Origin: Chloroflexota bacterium
GTDB taxonomy: Bacteria; Chloroflexota; Anaerolineae; B4-G1
Length of the DNA stretch: 48,471 nt
Assembly (NCBI GenBank): GCA_024232355.1
Contig: JAAEPW010000908.1
Location: 1-48,471, forward strand
Direction of reading: 5' to 3'
In this document: piece by piece, positions 1 to 8,558 of the stretch
Position numbering within the stretch: position 1 is the first letter of the stretch
How the letters are laid out: each line of letters opens with the position of its first letter
The notes under the pieces: model-generated
The model's input: the letters and a program-made list of their open reading frames with translations, nothing else
Told to the model about the DNA's origin: nothing
The model's database searches: none
Made by a program: the position numbers and the translations under genes

Positions 1-141
1 GACCTCGGTCACAACGCCAAGAAGTATGGGGCACCAGTGCCTAAGGGTGACACCAAGCGGTTCTTCGGGTTACACGTGAACACCATGACCGGGCAGGACT
101 GGTCTGATATCAGCGAGTACTGCTGTACAGATATAGACATC
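1..141. repeat. Terminal direct repeat, left copy (circle closure)
   Basis: These 141 bases are identical to 48331-48471. Both copies lie in the same reading frame of one gene, the DNA polymerase, so joining the ends and removing one copy restores an uninterrupted protein. This shows that the contig is a closed circle or a circularly permuted linear genome of 48,330 unique bases. An overlap of exactly 141 bases fits a k-mer overlap left by assembly better than a physical terminal repeat, although this cannot be proven from the sequence alone. Confidence 0.95.
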
Positions 142-1659
142 ACCGCGTTCCTACTCAAGAAGCTGTTGCCCAGGATCACCCGCCCGAACGTCGAACTGCG
201 GTTGATGGCCCAGACGCTACGCATGTTCATTGACCCACACATCACCGTAGATATGGAGCTTGGCGAACGGCTGGCCAGGGACATGACCGCTGAGATCGAC
301 AACGTGGTAGTGGCTACGCATAAGCACGGCATCCTGTCCTGTCACCCGCCGTTCATTGGAAAGCGTATCACACGACCACCTGTCGTCCGCAGGATCGAGC
401 ACGAGGACATATCCAAGAATGGGCTGTTCATGGGGCTACTGAAGCAGGCCCTGCCGGATGGCGAGTCGGTTCCGATGAAGCAGGGTAAGAAGGCGATGAT
501 CCCCACGTTTTCCAAAGGCGATGATGGGTGTAAGTACCTCCTCAACCATGCCGTCCCTGCTGTGCGTGATCTGATGGAGGCCCGGCTGGCAGTTAGGTCC
601 TGGCCGACCCACGTCAAGCGTGTGGAACGCATCATGCGGCAGGCCCGATGTCGTGGGGGCCTGCTTGGCATTCCCCTGAATTATTATGGCGGGCATACAG
701 GGAGATATTCAGGTGCAGGGGGAATCAATGCTCATAACTTCGGGGCCCGCGATGTCCATCCCCTCATCAAACAGGTGGGCGGGATGCTGCGTGCGGAGCA
801 TGGGCACCTGATGGGGACCGGTGACCTGTCACAGATCGAGGCACGCAAGATCGCATGGCTGTCGGGGCAGGACGACCTCGTTGCCCAGTTTGCTGCCGGT
901 GTGGATATCTACTCGGACTTTGCCCAGAACAATATCTTCCATGAGGAGACACGCAAGCCGCGTAAGGGCGACTCGCCAGAACTAGCTAAACAACTCAGCA
1001 TTCGGCGTGATTTTGGGAAGATGACAATCCTGGCAGCAGGGTTCGGGATGGGCGGTAACACCTTCTATGAGCGGTGTCGGCAGGACAAAAACCTACGCCC
1101 CCTGTTCGACAACGGCACCTATGATGCGGCATTCTGTCACCGGTTGATAAAGCTATACCGTGTGCGGTATCAGAAGATCCCTGCCTACTGGGGTGAGCTT
1201 GAGCGTGCATTCCGTTTCGTCACCAAGTATAAGGATCAGTCCACAACAATGTCGCATAATGGACACGCGATCACGTTCTACAACGAGCACGACACGACTA
1301 TTGCCATGCTGCCGTCGGGGCGGTGTATGTTCTACCCGAAGGCCCGTGTCGACGCCGAGGAGAACCTGTCCTACACTAGCGGCGGCGTCAAGTACCACAT
1401 GTATGGGGGTAAGCTGGCGGAGAATGCCACGCAGGCAAGTGCTCGTGACGTGTTCGCTGACGGGCTGTTACGGCTGGAGGACAATGGGTTTCCTGTTTTA
1501 TTTTCTGTGCACGATCAAGCAATCGTGCTGATACGTGACGACGAACACGCCGAGGACCAGCTTGCTGAGATGCACCGGCTGCAGACCGTGATCGAACCCT
1601 GGTATGAGGGGTTGCCCGTCGCTACCGAGGGGAAACTGGCAAGATGCTATGGGAAATAA
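1..1659 (+). CDS. polA: DNA polymerase I family A, C-terminal 80% (continues from 47920)
   Basis: This is the 3' part of the replicative DNA polymerase; the gene begins with GTG at 47920, and the joined protein has 689 residues. In joined numbering, motif A is GDLSQIEAR with the metal-binding Asp at 412. The O-helix reads RRDFGKMTILAAGFG with Lys477, and motif C is VHDQ with Asp642. The site matching E. coli Phe762 is Leu481, the site matching Tyr766 is Phe485, and the Glu after the motif C Asp is Gln643. A YxxxD exonuclease III motif (YCCTD) lies near the start of this segment, so proofreading looks intact. The GTG at 37 is an internal codon, not a start. The stop at 1657-1659 overlaps the next gene, so the two are translationally coupled. 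Confidence 0.95.
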   Translation, partial: DLGHNAKKYGAPVPKGDTKRFFGLHVNTMTGQDWSDISEYCCTDIDITAFLLKKLLPRITRPNVELRLMAQTLRMFIDPHITVDMELGERLARDMTAEIDNVVVATHKHGILSCHPPFIGKRITRPPVVRRIEHEDISKNGLFMGLLKQALPDGESVPMKQGKKAMIPTFSKGDDGCKYLLNHAVPAVRDLMEARLAVRSWPTHVKRVERIMRQARCRGGLLGIPLNYYGGHTGRYSGAGGINAHNFGARDVHPLIKQVGGMLRAEHGHLMGTGDLSQIEARKIAWLSGQDDLVAQFAAGVDIYSDFAQNNIFHEETRKPRKGDSPELAKQLSIRRDFGKMTILAAGFGMGGNTFYERCRQDKNLRPLFDNGTYDAAFCHRLIKLYRVRYQKIPAYWGELERAFRFVTKYKDQSTTMSHNGHAITFYNEHDTTIAMLPSGRCMFYPKARVDAEENLSYTSGGVKYHMYGGKLAENATQASARDVFADGLLRLEDNGFPVLFSVHDQAIVLIRDDEHAEDQLAEMHRLQTVIEPWYEGLPVATEGKLARCYGK

Positions 1660-2152
1660 GATGACAACAAACAGGAGACAATCAAGTGCAATTGACAGAT
1701 CGAAGCTGGCAAGGAGTGCAAAGGGTATCGGAGATCTCATCACCCGAACCGCAAAGGCAAAGCGACTGGGCGTGGAGGCAGTACCACCGCCCCCTCCAGC
1801 GGTCCCGGCAACTAAACCAAAGAGAAAAGCAAGCGGCAAGGAGGCTGGGGTACTGCGGGCCTGCTTGAAGGCGTTACATAAGGCTGGTATCTTTGCTTAT
1901 CGCCAGAACACCGGCACGCTGTGGACGAACGGGCAGCCGGTAAGTTTCGGTTTCCCGGGTGCTGCGGATATCACGGGGATACTGCCTGATGGTCGCAGAT
2001 TAGAAATCGAATGCAAGAGTACGATCGGCAAGCAATCCGCAAAGCAAAAGAAGTTTGAAGCAAAGATCAAAGCGAACGGCGGGGTATACATCCTCGCACA
2101 TAGTGTTGACGAGATGCTGGGGAGACTAGAAGAATGGCAACGCGCGAACTAA
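1649..2152 (+). CDS. VRR-NUC domain nuclease
   Basis: This 167-residue protein has a basic, proline-containing N-terminus (about residues 1-65) followed by a VRR-NUC domain. The visible signature is FGFPGAADITG, where the Asp binds metal, then GRRLEIECKS with the E-x-K pair, then a Gln/Lys-rich helix and ANGGVYIL. VRR-NUC proteins are PD-(D/E)XK-fold nucleases; phage members probably act as structure-specific, Holliday-junction-type nucleases. The start could be ATG 1649 (GAGGGGA upstream) or ATG 1661; both overlap or abut the polymerase stop. The 3' end overlaps the next nuclease gene by 19 bases, so it belongs to the replication operon. The family call is strong; the substrate is inferred. 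Confidence 0.85.
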   Translation: MGNKMTTNRRQSSAIDRSKLARSAKGIGDLITRTAKAKRLGVEAVPPPPPAVPATKPKRKASGKEAGVLRACLKALHKAGIFAYRQNTGTLWTNGQPVSFGFPGAADITGILPDGRRLEIECKSTIGKQSAKQKKFEAKIKANGGVYILAHSVDEMLGRLEEWQRAN

Positions 2153-3384
2153 GACTATCAGCGTCCTCTAACGCAGATTTTCAGGCCTGTCAACTAAGGT
2201 ACTGGCTGTCGAAGGTGTGCGGCTTGAGAGCAGCGAAGGAGAAAGACAGCACACGTATAGGCAGCCTGTGGCATAAATGTCACGAGTTACTTGAACTCAA
2301 ACCGGAATCCTTCTGCCCCCGCTGTTCCAAGCGTGAGGAGGTTGACCCATCCTGCTACATCTGCGAGGGCACCGGTCGCGTTCCGGAGAAGACGATGGAT
2401 GTTGTCATGCGGCACTTGAATAAAGTGTACAGCACCACGCCGGACAACATGACAGCGGATGACTGGGCTGTCGAGCGAGTGCAGTTGCTATACTCCCTGG
2501 TCGGGCACCAGTGGTACTACGGTCAGACGGAACTTGAGTTTGAGGTTATAGGTAGCGAGATCAAGTTCGAGCTACCAGTGTACAAACCCGGGAGCAGCAA
2601 ACGGTTGTCCCGCACCGTATTCGTGTGCAAGATCGACCGGCTGGTACGGCATAAGCCCACAGGCTTGGTTTATGTATGGGAACGGAAGTCAACGGCACGC
2701 TCCCTGAACGAGGACTACTGGCAGGGGCTGATGCAGGGTGACCAGGTGATGGGTTATATCTTCGGTGCCCGCATGGCTCAGAGACTTGGGTTACTCAAGC
2801 CGTATGGCGTCGAGCCTACTGACCCGCTGGTATCGGGTGCCTACTGTGACGTGTGGCACAAGCCCACTATCAAGCCGAAGACACTCAGCCAGAAGGACAC
2901 CAAGGCGTTGCTCGCTGACTGCACGTACCATGGCGAGAAGTTCACGCTTGAATGTTCGGACAACGGGGACGAGATCAAGACCATCGCGGTAAACGGCGAG
3001 AAGGCCCACATCACGCAGGGCAAAGGTGGTATCGCTATTCACGAGACACCGGATATGTACGGTGCCCGGCTGTTGGCGGACATCACCGCACGCCCCGAGT
3101 TCTACTTCGAGCAGCGTACACTCTGCCGCACCGGTCAGGAGTTGGAACAGTTCGCCGCCAAGCTGCCGAGGCTCGCACAGCAGATCCGCTACGTTGAACG
3201 TAGTGACCTGTGGGTGGAAAACACAGGGGCGTGCACCGCAACGTACCGCTGTGAATTTTGTGATTTCTGTCGCAGTGGCGTGCGGTACCGGCCCGGGGAT
3301 CAGGCACCAGTTGGGTACAAGCTCGGGTGGGGGTCGACGCCCCCGATCCCGAAGCTGGACGGAACAGAAGTCGAAATAGGTTAA
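2134..3384 (+). CDS. PD-(D/E)XK exonuclease, Cas4/AddB/RecB-like, probable Fe-S cluster
   Basis: This 416-residue nuclease has the PD-(D/E)XK core: Asp168 in CKIDRL, then Glu183-x-Lys185 in VWERKST. Cys19, in an N-terminal motif SASSNADFQACQLRYW, and a C-terminal cluster Cys367/373/376/379 (CEFCDFC) copy the layout of Cas4 and AddB, where one early and three late cysteines hold a 4Fe-4S cluster. A second CxxC pair near residues 62-82 (CPRC, CYIC) may bind zinc. It probably resects DNA ends to make single strands for the Sak4-like recombinase encoded next. The ATG has GGAG 9 bases upstream. It lies between VRR-NUC and Sak4 genes, a common phage recombination arrangement. Confidence 0.85.
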   Translation: MATRELRLSASSNADFQACQLRYWLSKVCGLRAAKEKDSTRIGSLWHKCHELLELKPESFCPRCSKREEVDPSCYICEGTGRVPEKTMDVVMRHLNKVYSTTPDNMTADDWAVERVQLLYSLVGHQWYYGQTELEFEVIGSEIKFELPVYKPGSSKRLSRTVFVCKIDRLVRHKPTGLVYVWERKSTARSLNEDYWQGLMQGDQVMGYIFGARMAQRLGLLKPYGVEPTDPLVSGAYCDVWHKPTIKPKTLSQKDTKALLADCTYHGEKFTLECSDNGDEIKTIAVNGEKAHITQGKGGIAIHETPDMYGARLLADITARPEFYFEQRTLCRTGQELEQFAAKLPRLAQQIRYVERSDLWVENTGACTATYRCEFCDFCRSGVRYRPGDQAPVGYKLGWGSTPPIPKLDGTEVEIG

Positions 3385-3412
3385 AACAGTTACTCTTTCA
3401 AGGAGATACGCT

Positions 3413-4294
3413 ATGCCAGCACCACCACCACCGCCCCCGGCACCGCCGAAGGCACCGCCCCCAGCACCGCCAGCGGCTACACCGTTGGCCAGCAGGAACG
3501 CCATATCCACCAAATCCTTTACGGCAGTACCGTGGACCGGTGCAGGTGAGGGTGAGAAGATCATCCTCTACGCCCCGAGCGGCATGGGTAAGACCACGCT
3601 CGCTGCGATGGCACCGAGCCCAGTGTTCATCGGCTGCGATGATGGCGGTCGGAAAATATGCAACCCGAAGACCGGGCAGCCTGTCCTACACGTCCCCGGT
3701 ATCGTGGACTTCGCTGATGTGCGGGGGGCCCTCAACTCTGGCGTGTTCGATGACCACAAGACAGTGGTGATAGATACTGCAACGGTAATGCAGGACTGGG
3801 CCATACCGCACATATTGCAGACCATCAAGCACGAGAAGGGGCACACAGTGCACCGTTTCGAGGACTATGGGTACGGCAAGGGGTTCGGCCACCTATTCGA
3901 GACAATGCACGCCGTGCTCGCTGACCTGGATAGGCTGGTTCGCATGGGCAAGAATGTTTTGCTGTTGTGTCAATTCCGTGGCTCCGTTCGTGGTAACGAG
4001 GGTGGTGAGGACTACGTGAAGGCGGGCCCTGCCTTGTACCCCGGCAGCAAGAAGGGCCTGTACAACATACAGGCTATGTACTGCGAGTGGGTGGATCACA
4101 TCTTCCGGATCGATTGGGAGAACGCTACCGTTGAGGACGGTAAGATAGCCCCGGTCAGTACCCGCATGATCCGTGTGAAGCCGGATGCAACCTTTGAGGC
4201 CAAGAGCCGGGGCACCAAGTTCAAGGACTATCCGGCAGTGACGTTCGCTACGCCGGAAGATGATTCACTATGGAGGATCTTATTCAATGGATGA
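3413..4294 (+). CDS. Sak4-like RecA-fold ATPase (single-strand annealing/recombinase)
   Basis: This 293-residue ATPase has a proline-rich tail (residues 1-25) and then a RecA-type core. Walker A is APSGMGKTT with Lys60, and a Walker B-like strand reads KTVVIDTATVMQ. It resembles the Sak4/AAA_24 family, which promotes phage homologous recombination with a phage SSB. The SSB-like gene two genes downstream and the upstream nucleases support this. The start is fixed by AAGGAGAT at 3400-3407. The stop TGA at 4292-4294 overlaps the start of the SEC-C gene. I could not tell Sak4 from other phage RecA-like NTPases with complete certainty. Confidence 0.8.
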   Translation: MPAPPPPPPAPPKAPPPAPPAATPLASRNAISTKSFTAVPWTGAGEGEKIILYAPSGMGKTTLAAMAPSPVFIGCDDGGRKICNPKTGQPVLHVPGIVDFADVRGALNSGVFDDHKTVVIDTATVMQDWAIPHILQTIKHEKGHTVHRFEDYGYGKGFGHLFETMHAVLADLDRLVRMGKNVLLLCQFRGSVRGNEGGEDYVKAGPALYPGSKKGLYNIQAMYCEWVDHIFRIDWENATVEDGKIAPVSTRMIRVKPDATFEAKSRGTKFKDYPAVTFATPEDDSLWRILFNG

Positions 4295-4595
4295 GGCTGC
4301 GATCGCAAGGGGGACCATCGTAGGTGGGCAGGCACCGGGACGCAATGAGCCGTGCCCGTGCGGCTCTGGCTTGCGTTTCAAGAAGTGCCATGATAATATT
4401 GTCTTCAAACAGAAAGCATTTGAGGAGGCCAAGGAAGCGTACGCCGCGTCAATGGCGAGGCAGATTGGTGAAGCGTTGGCCAAGAAGGAGGGCAAGTTGG
4501 GGCCAGTCGGACAACCCAACGTGTGGGATACCTACGCCGAAGTTACGGCACAGGCCATGAACAAGCAAGAGTCTAATGAGGAGAGCAAAGCATGA
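4287..4595 (+). CDS. SEC-C motif zinc-binding small protein
   Basis: This 102-residue protein has a complete SEC-C motif, PGRNEPCPCGSGLRFKKCH, near its N-terminus (CxC, eight residues, CH), which binds one zinc ion. The rest is a charged helix. SEC-C motifs occur in SecA and in many small proteins that contact other proteins or nucleic acid; the role here is unknown. I chose ATG 4287 because GGAGGA at 4272-4277 lies nine bases upstream, rather than the in-frame ATG at 4260, which lacks a ribosome site. It overlaps the Sak4 stop and shares ATGA with the next gene, so it probably belongs to the recombination unit. Confidence 0.8.
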   Translation: MDEAAIARGTIVGGQAPGRNEPCPCGSGLRFKKCHDNIVFKQKAFEEAKEAYAASMARQIGEALAKKEGKLGPVGQPNVWDTYAEVTAQAMNKQESNEESKA

Positions 4596-5443
4596 GCCAG
4601 ATCGATAGAACAGGAAATTTCCGTGGCAAGATCGTGGACCGGGGCGTCGGCACGAGTTCCGGCGGGTTCCCGCAGGCCATTCTGCAACTGGAAGCGGACC
4701 AGATGTGGGACACTGAGAACGGCGTGTGGATCGACTGGGAGTACGACGTACGCGAGACCATCGCATACCTCATCCTGTTCGGCAAGAACGGCAAGCCGAC
4801 AGCCAGTGCCCGCCAGTTGATGAAAGCCCTCGGCTGGGACGGCGTGGCGTTCATTGACATCCAGGAGAACGAGAAACTTAAGGATGAAATCCAGTGGCAG
4901 ATGGGGGAGAATACGTATGAGGGCAACACCACCATCCGGTGCCAGTGGATCGACGCCTACGACGCCGTGCCCGGCAGGAAGGTCAACAAGCTGGAGAAGA
5001 GTGACATCGCCGCGTTGCAGGCCAAGTACGCTGGCGGACTTGCCAAACTGAGCGGTGGACCCAAGGCGAAGGCAGCCCCACCCGCTGAGGCTCCGACGGC
5101 CCCGGTCCAGAACCCTACGCCGCCTGTCGAAGCTGCCCCCATCGCGGAACCTGCGGCACCGGCTGGGCCCCCACAGGCTGCCCCTACTGATCCCCCGGCC
5201 TCACCCGACCCCCCGGCCCCGACCCCGCCCGCGACGGAAAAGCCCAAACGTTCGCGGAAAAAAGCGATCGATATGGGTGCCGCGTGGGCGGAATGCTTCG
5301 CGGCTGGCAAGGCAGCAGGTAAGACCGACGTCGAGGTCACCAACATCTGGACGGAGCTTGTCAAAGCGGCTGGCGGGAACGACGCCGTGGGTAAGAACTG
5401 GACGCCGATCAAAGAGGGCTTCGAGAAGACCCTCAAGTCGTAG
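4592..5443 (+). CDS. Putative single-stranded DNA-binding protein
   Basis: This 283-residue protein has three parts. An N-terminal beta-rich domain (about 1-150) begins with GNFRGKIVDRGVGTSSGGF and resembles phage SSB-like OB-fold proteins that travel with Sak4. A long Pro/Ala linker follows (about 155-215), and then a small basic C-terminal domain starting near KPKRSRKK. It starts by ATGA overlap with the SEC-C gene and is followed by a strong terminator. The assignment rests mainly on context and domain layout; there is no classical acidic SSB tail, and the C-terminal domain is unfamiliar to me. Confidence 0.6.
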   Translation: MSQIDRTGNFRGKIVDRGVGTSSGGFPQAILQLEADQMWDTENGVWIDWEYDVRETIAYLILFGKNGKPTASARQLMKALGWDGVAFIDIQENEKLKDEIQWQMGENTYEGNTTIRCQWIDAYDAVPGRKVNKLEKSDIAALQAKYAGGLAKLSGGPKAKAAPPAEAPTAPVQNPTPPVEAAPIAEPAAPAGPPQAAPTDPPASPDPPAPTPPATEKPKRSRKKAIDMGAAWAECFAAGKAAGKTDVEVTNIWTELVKAAGGNDAVGKNWTPIKEGFEKTLKS

Positions 5444-5459
5444 TTCCGTAGTCGTCAGC

Positions 5460-5488
5460 GGAGGGGACACTGGATGTCCCCTCCTTTT
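5460..5488 (+). terminator. Rho-independent terminator or attenuator before the primase gene
   Basis: A perfect 10-bp stem (GGAGGGGACA at 5460-5469 with TGTCCCCTCC at 5475-5484), a 5-base loop and TTTT form a classical intrinsic terminator. It ends the recombination unit just 17 bases after the SSB-like stop and 12 bases before the primase-helicase start. With no obvious promoter in the short gap, readthrough must supply the downstream genes, so it may lower their expression relative to the SSB. Confidence 0.85.
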
Positions 5489-5499
5489 GGGAGTAACCT

Positions 5500-7758
5500 A
5501 TGCCTGTAAATTTTGAGAACCTAATGATAGCGATGCGGGCCAATATGTCACCAGCTATGACGGCTGTCCTAGTCGAGCAACTAGGTGGACCCGTTACAGC
5601 AGAGGCATGTGACAGGCTCGGTATCGGACACTATCCGGCAGAGAATGCGTGGGTATTTCCAGAGCGGGACGAAACCGGAAAGATCATTGGTTTAACCAAG
5701 CGGTATGAGAGCGGGAAAAAGATCGCATGGAAGGGGTCGAAACGGGGGTTGTCCTATGAATGTCTGGGTGTTCGACAAAAAGGCGGGGACATTCAACCCC
5801 GCAGCTTTATCAGGGTCGGCCTTGCAGAGGTACCATGCCCTATATGTGGGCGAGAGAACGACGGGTGCCTGGTTAGTGACGAGAATCCCGATGACCCTGG
5901 TGCAGTCGTATGCGTACGCACGTCCAAAGGAGCAGTCAAGTCGCTTCCGGGTGCTGGGCACCTACATCACCGTCACACCAACGCTAGTGTTGGAGGACGA
6001 AGGGTTCAGATACTACCTGTATCGGATCGGCCCACTGTCGTTACTGAGGGTGCGTCTGACGGACTGGCTGCGGCGTCTATTGGTTATGTGGCGGTCGGCA
6101 TGTCGCAGGCTGGGGCGGCTACAACAGCCCTATGTGACCTGCTTAGGGGGCGTGAAGTTATCATCGTCGGAGATCGGGACGCTCACGGTGTGGGGCAGGC
6201 GAGCCTGGAGAGTACCTTCCAAACCCTGTTTCCGGCTTGCAAGACGGTTGTCAAGGTCCTACCGCCGGAACCGTTCAAGGATCTGCGAGGTTGGGGCCCG
6301 TCTGCTGCGGAGTTTGAAGAGCATGTTAAAGCGGTAGGTGAGTCCCAGCAGGCCACCACTGTCTTAGATAGTGACGCCCCATACGATCTGGTCAAAGCCT
6401 GGGTGCAGAGTACCCAGATGTTCCGAGGCCATCGTATAGTGCAGTGTCTCCACGAGGATTTCTACCAGTGGGACGTCAACAAGTACAGACTGCTGTCAAG
6501 AGCGGAGATCCGGCGGATGTGGTACACCTGGTTCTCCGAACGGCAGTTGAAGTATAACGCCAAAGACGGTGTGAAGGTCATAGACCTCAAACCCAACCGT
6601 CACTTTATGCTGGACGTGGACGACGCTGCCCGTGCCTACTGTAACGTACAGGCTGAGGATTCCGCACACGAACCCCTGATCTTGAAGACGGGTAAGAGCA
6701 TGGACCTGGCCCGGGCAGTGGTGTTCAACAATGGAATCTATCACGTGCAAGAACGGCAGCTTACGCCGCTGACACCGGACATCTTCCTAACTACCACGCT
6801 ACCGTACGACTACAACGCCAATGCTCTATGCGAGTTGTGGGAGTGGTTCGTCGCTGATATCTTCAATGGCGATCAGGAGTGTATCGACCTGCTGCAGGAG
6901 TGGATGGGGTACTGCCTCATCGCATCAAACCACATGCAGTCAATGATGTTCCTGTTTGGTGTCCCTGGCTCCGGTAAGTCCACGGTAGGTAAGGTGGTAG
7001 AGGCCATGCTGGGTAGGGCCCGTTCAGCCGCTGCCAACACCAACAGTTTCAAAGACCTGTTTGGTCCTGCAGCGTTGGTCAACAAGTATGTTGCGATCAT
7101 GTCCGAGTCCCGTGATACCAACCGGGGTGACGTGGATAAACTACTGCAGGCATGGAAGGCTATCACGGGTGGGGATACCATCAGCGTCCGTAGGCTGTAT
7201 AAGAACGCCATGGATGCACGCTTGTTCTGCCGCCTGATGTACGTTGCTAACGACGTGCTGCCGTTTGACGACACCAGCCAGGCCATGAGCGGGCGCACCA
7301 ACCTGCTGTACTTCCCGAACAACTACCGTGCGTCCAACCCGGATCGCATGCTGGATACAAAGCTCGTTGCCGAGATCCAGGGTATCACCCTATGGGCGAT
7401 TGACGGGCTACGGCGTCTGCTGGAGCAGGATAAGTTCACCTGCCCCAAGGCGTCTGAGGAGCATCTGCGGGGTATTGCTGAACTCACAAACCCAATCGGT
7501 ACGATGCTGGCGGAATGTTGCGAGTATGGCGAGGCCCACTCACACCGGGCAAAGAGCGACGTGCTGTACGATCTGTGGCTTGGGTGGTGCCATGCAACAC
7601 GCACCAAGACCGGCCTCAGTCGCATAGCGTTCGGCATGAAGCTACGCAACATGCAACAGCCCCTGGTTCGTAATCAGTACATGGAGGGTGGCAAGCGGTT
7701 CTACGCGTATGCCGGTATAAGTATCCGAGACGGAATGCTGGAGAAATACTTGATGTAG
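5500..7758 (+). CDS. Primase-helicase (TOPRIM plus D5/SF3-like ATPase)
   Basis: This 752-residue replication protein opens duplex DNA and makes primers at the fork. A possible zinc site (CPICGRENDGC) is near residue 110. A TOPRIM domain follows at about 180-250, with VTEGASDGLAAA and IIVGDRDAHG supplying the Glu and DxD metal ligands. The C-terminal half is a phage/plasmid D5-type helicase with Walker A GVPGSGKST (Lys493) and the later motif MSESRDTNRGD. The arrangement resembles other phage TOPRIM primase/SF3 helicases. ATG 5500 has GGGAG nine bases upstream. It directly follows the hairpin terminator. Confidence 0.9.
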   Translation: MPVNFENLMIAMRANMSPAMTAVLVEQLGGPVTAEACDRLGIGHYPAENAWVFPERDETGKIIGLTKRYESGKKIAWKGSKRGLSYECLGVRQKGGDIQPRSFIRVGLAEVPCPICGRENDGCLVSDENPDDPGAVVCVRTSKGAVKSLPGAGHLHHRHTNASVGGRRVQILPVSDRPTVVTEGASDGLAAASIGYVAVGMSQAGAATTALCDLLRGREVIIVGDRDAHGVGQASLESTFQTLFPACKTVVKVLPPEPFKDLRGWGPSAAEFEEHVKAVGESQQATTVLDSDAPYDLVKAWVQSTQMFRGHRIVQCLHEDFYQWDVNKYRLLSRAEIRRMWYTWFSERQLKYNAKDGVKVIDLKPNRHFMLDVDDAARAYCNVQAEDSAHEPLILKTGKSMDLARAVVFNNGIYHVQERQLTPLTPDIFLTTTLPYDYNANALCELWEWFVADIFNGDQECIDLLQEWMGYCLIASNHMQSMMFLFGVPGSGKSTVGKVVEAMLGRARSAAANTNSFKDLFGPAALVNKYVAIMSESRDTNRGDVDKLLQAWKAITGGDTISVRRLYKNAMDARLFCRLMYVANDVLPFDDTSQAMSGRTNLLYFPNNYRASNPDRMLDTKLVAEIQGITLWAIDGLRRLLEQDKFTCPKASEEHLRGIAELTNPIGTMLAECCEYGEAHSHRAKSDVLYDLWLGWCHATRTKTGLSRIAFGMKLRNMQQPLVRNQYMEGGKRFYAYAGISIRDGMLEKYLM

Positions 7759-7766
7759 GGGGTGAT

Positions 7767-7892
7767 ATGCCGTACCAGTGCCAGGACTGCCTAGAGGAGT
7801 TTGAGGTGCCCGCCCGTTTAGCGTGTGAGGCGGGTGACCTTGGGGTATGCCCTAATTGTGATTGTGAAATTTTTATGGAGATACAAGAATGA
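7767..7892 (+). CDS. Small zinc-ribbon protein (41 aa)
   Basis: This very short gene encodes a protein with two cysteine pairs: CQDC at residues 5-8 and CPNCDC at 28-33, typical of a zinc ribbon. A ribosome site AGGGGGTG precedes the ATG, and its TGA overlaps the next ATG as ATGA. The spacing, start signals and coupled stop argue that it is real. The function is unknown; it may bind nucleic acid or a partner protein. Confidence 0.7.
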   Translation: MPYQCQDCLEEFEVPARLACEAGDLGVCPNCDCEIFMEIQE

Positions 7893-8551
7893 TCCGAAAA
7901 ATACTACAAACCGTGATGGCCCTACTCCTGGTCGCCGCCCTGGTGGCCGGGGTGGGCTGTGCAGCCTTGTCTGAGTACGCCACACCGGCACCGATCGACT
8001 CGCGTGCCGTGGAGTACGTGATAGATGCGGGGCTGGCGGATGCCAATGACTACGATGGGTACGCCAACCTGCATAAGGCTAGGAAGCTGGAGGTACAGGT
8101 CACCGCTGCCCACGAGATCAACATGCTGGAGCTTGAGCAGATGATCGAGCAAGAGCGGCTTGATGCCAGCATACTGCGGGGTATCATGGAACGCAGTGTC
8201 AGTGAGGCCGTTGCCCTGGAAGAGGCCATCTTTGACCCAGTCACTGGCGTGCTCGCTGCAGGGCTCGGTGTGTTCGGCCTATCCGCCGGCGGCCTGCTCG
8301 GGTTGTTCCGAACAAAGCCGGGTGACTTCACACCCACACAGATGCAGGCAGCCGTGGCTGATCTGAATATTGAAGTCGGTGCGAAGGAACGGCAGTTCAT
8401 GGAAGTCGTCAAGCAGGTACAACAGTTCAAGGACAGTGCCAAGCGAACTGGCGACCCGAGGATGGCCGAGGCCGTTACGATGCTCTCATCGTTCCTGCGG
8501 TCCCAATCCAAGGACACCGCTGCCGCTGTTGCTGTGGCTAAGAATGCGTGA
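7889..8551 (+). CDS. Putative membrane-anchored or lipoprotein of unknown function
   Basis: This 220-residue protein begins with a basic, hydrophobic leader (MIRKILQTVMALLLVAALVA) ending in GVGC, which resembles a lipoprotein cleavage site although the residues before Cys are not ideal. A helical region rich in Glu and Leu follows (about 60-110). A glycine-rich hydrophobic segment sits at about 115-135 (LAAGLGVFGLSAGGLLGLF), followed by a second helical domain. It could be a membrane protein with one or two anchored ends. It lies between replication genes and I do not recognise the family; a spanin or envelope role is possible but unsupported. Confidence 0.6.
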   Translation: MIRKILQTVMALLLVAALVAGVGCAALSEYATPAPIDSRAVEYVIDAGLADANDYDGYANLHKARKLEVQVTAAHEINMLELEQMIEQERLDASILRGIMERSVSEAVALEEAIFDPVTGVLAAGLGVFGLSAGGLLGLFRTKPGDFTPTQMQAAVADLNIEVGAKERQFMEVVKQVQQFKDSAKRTGDPRMAEAVTMLSSFLRSQSKDTAAAVAVAKNA

Positions 8552-8558
8552 GGTGGCT

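Noticed and set aside
37..1659. A separate polymerase gene starting with GTG at 37
   Set aside because: The frame is continuous from 47920 through the circle junction; the apparent start is only an internal Val codon.
2791..3564. A 257-codon minus-strand frame opposite the exonuclease and Sak4 genes
   Set aside because: It runs against two well-supported genes and has a Gly/Ala low-complexity start that mirrors the Pro-rich coding sequence.
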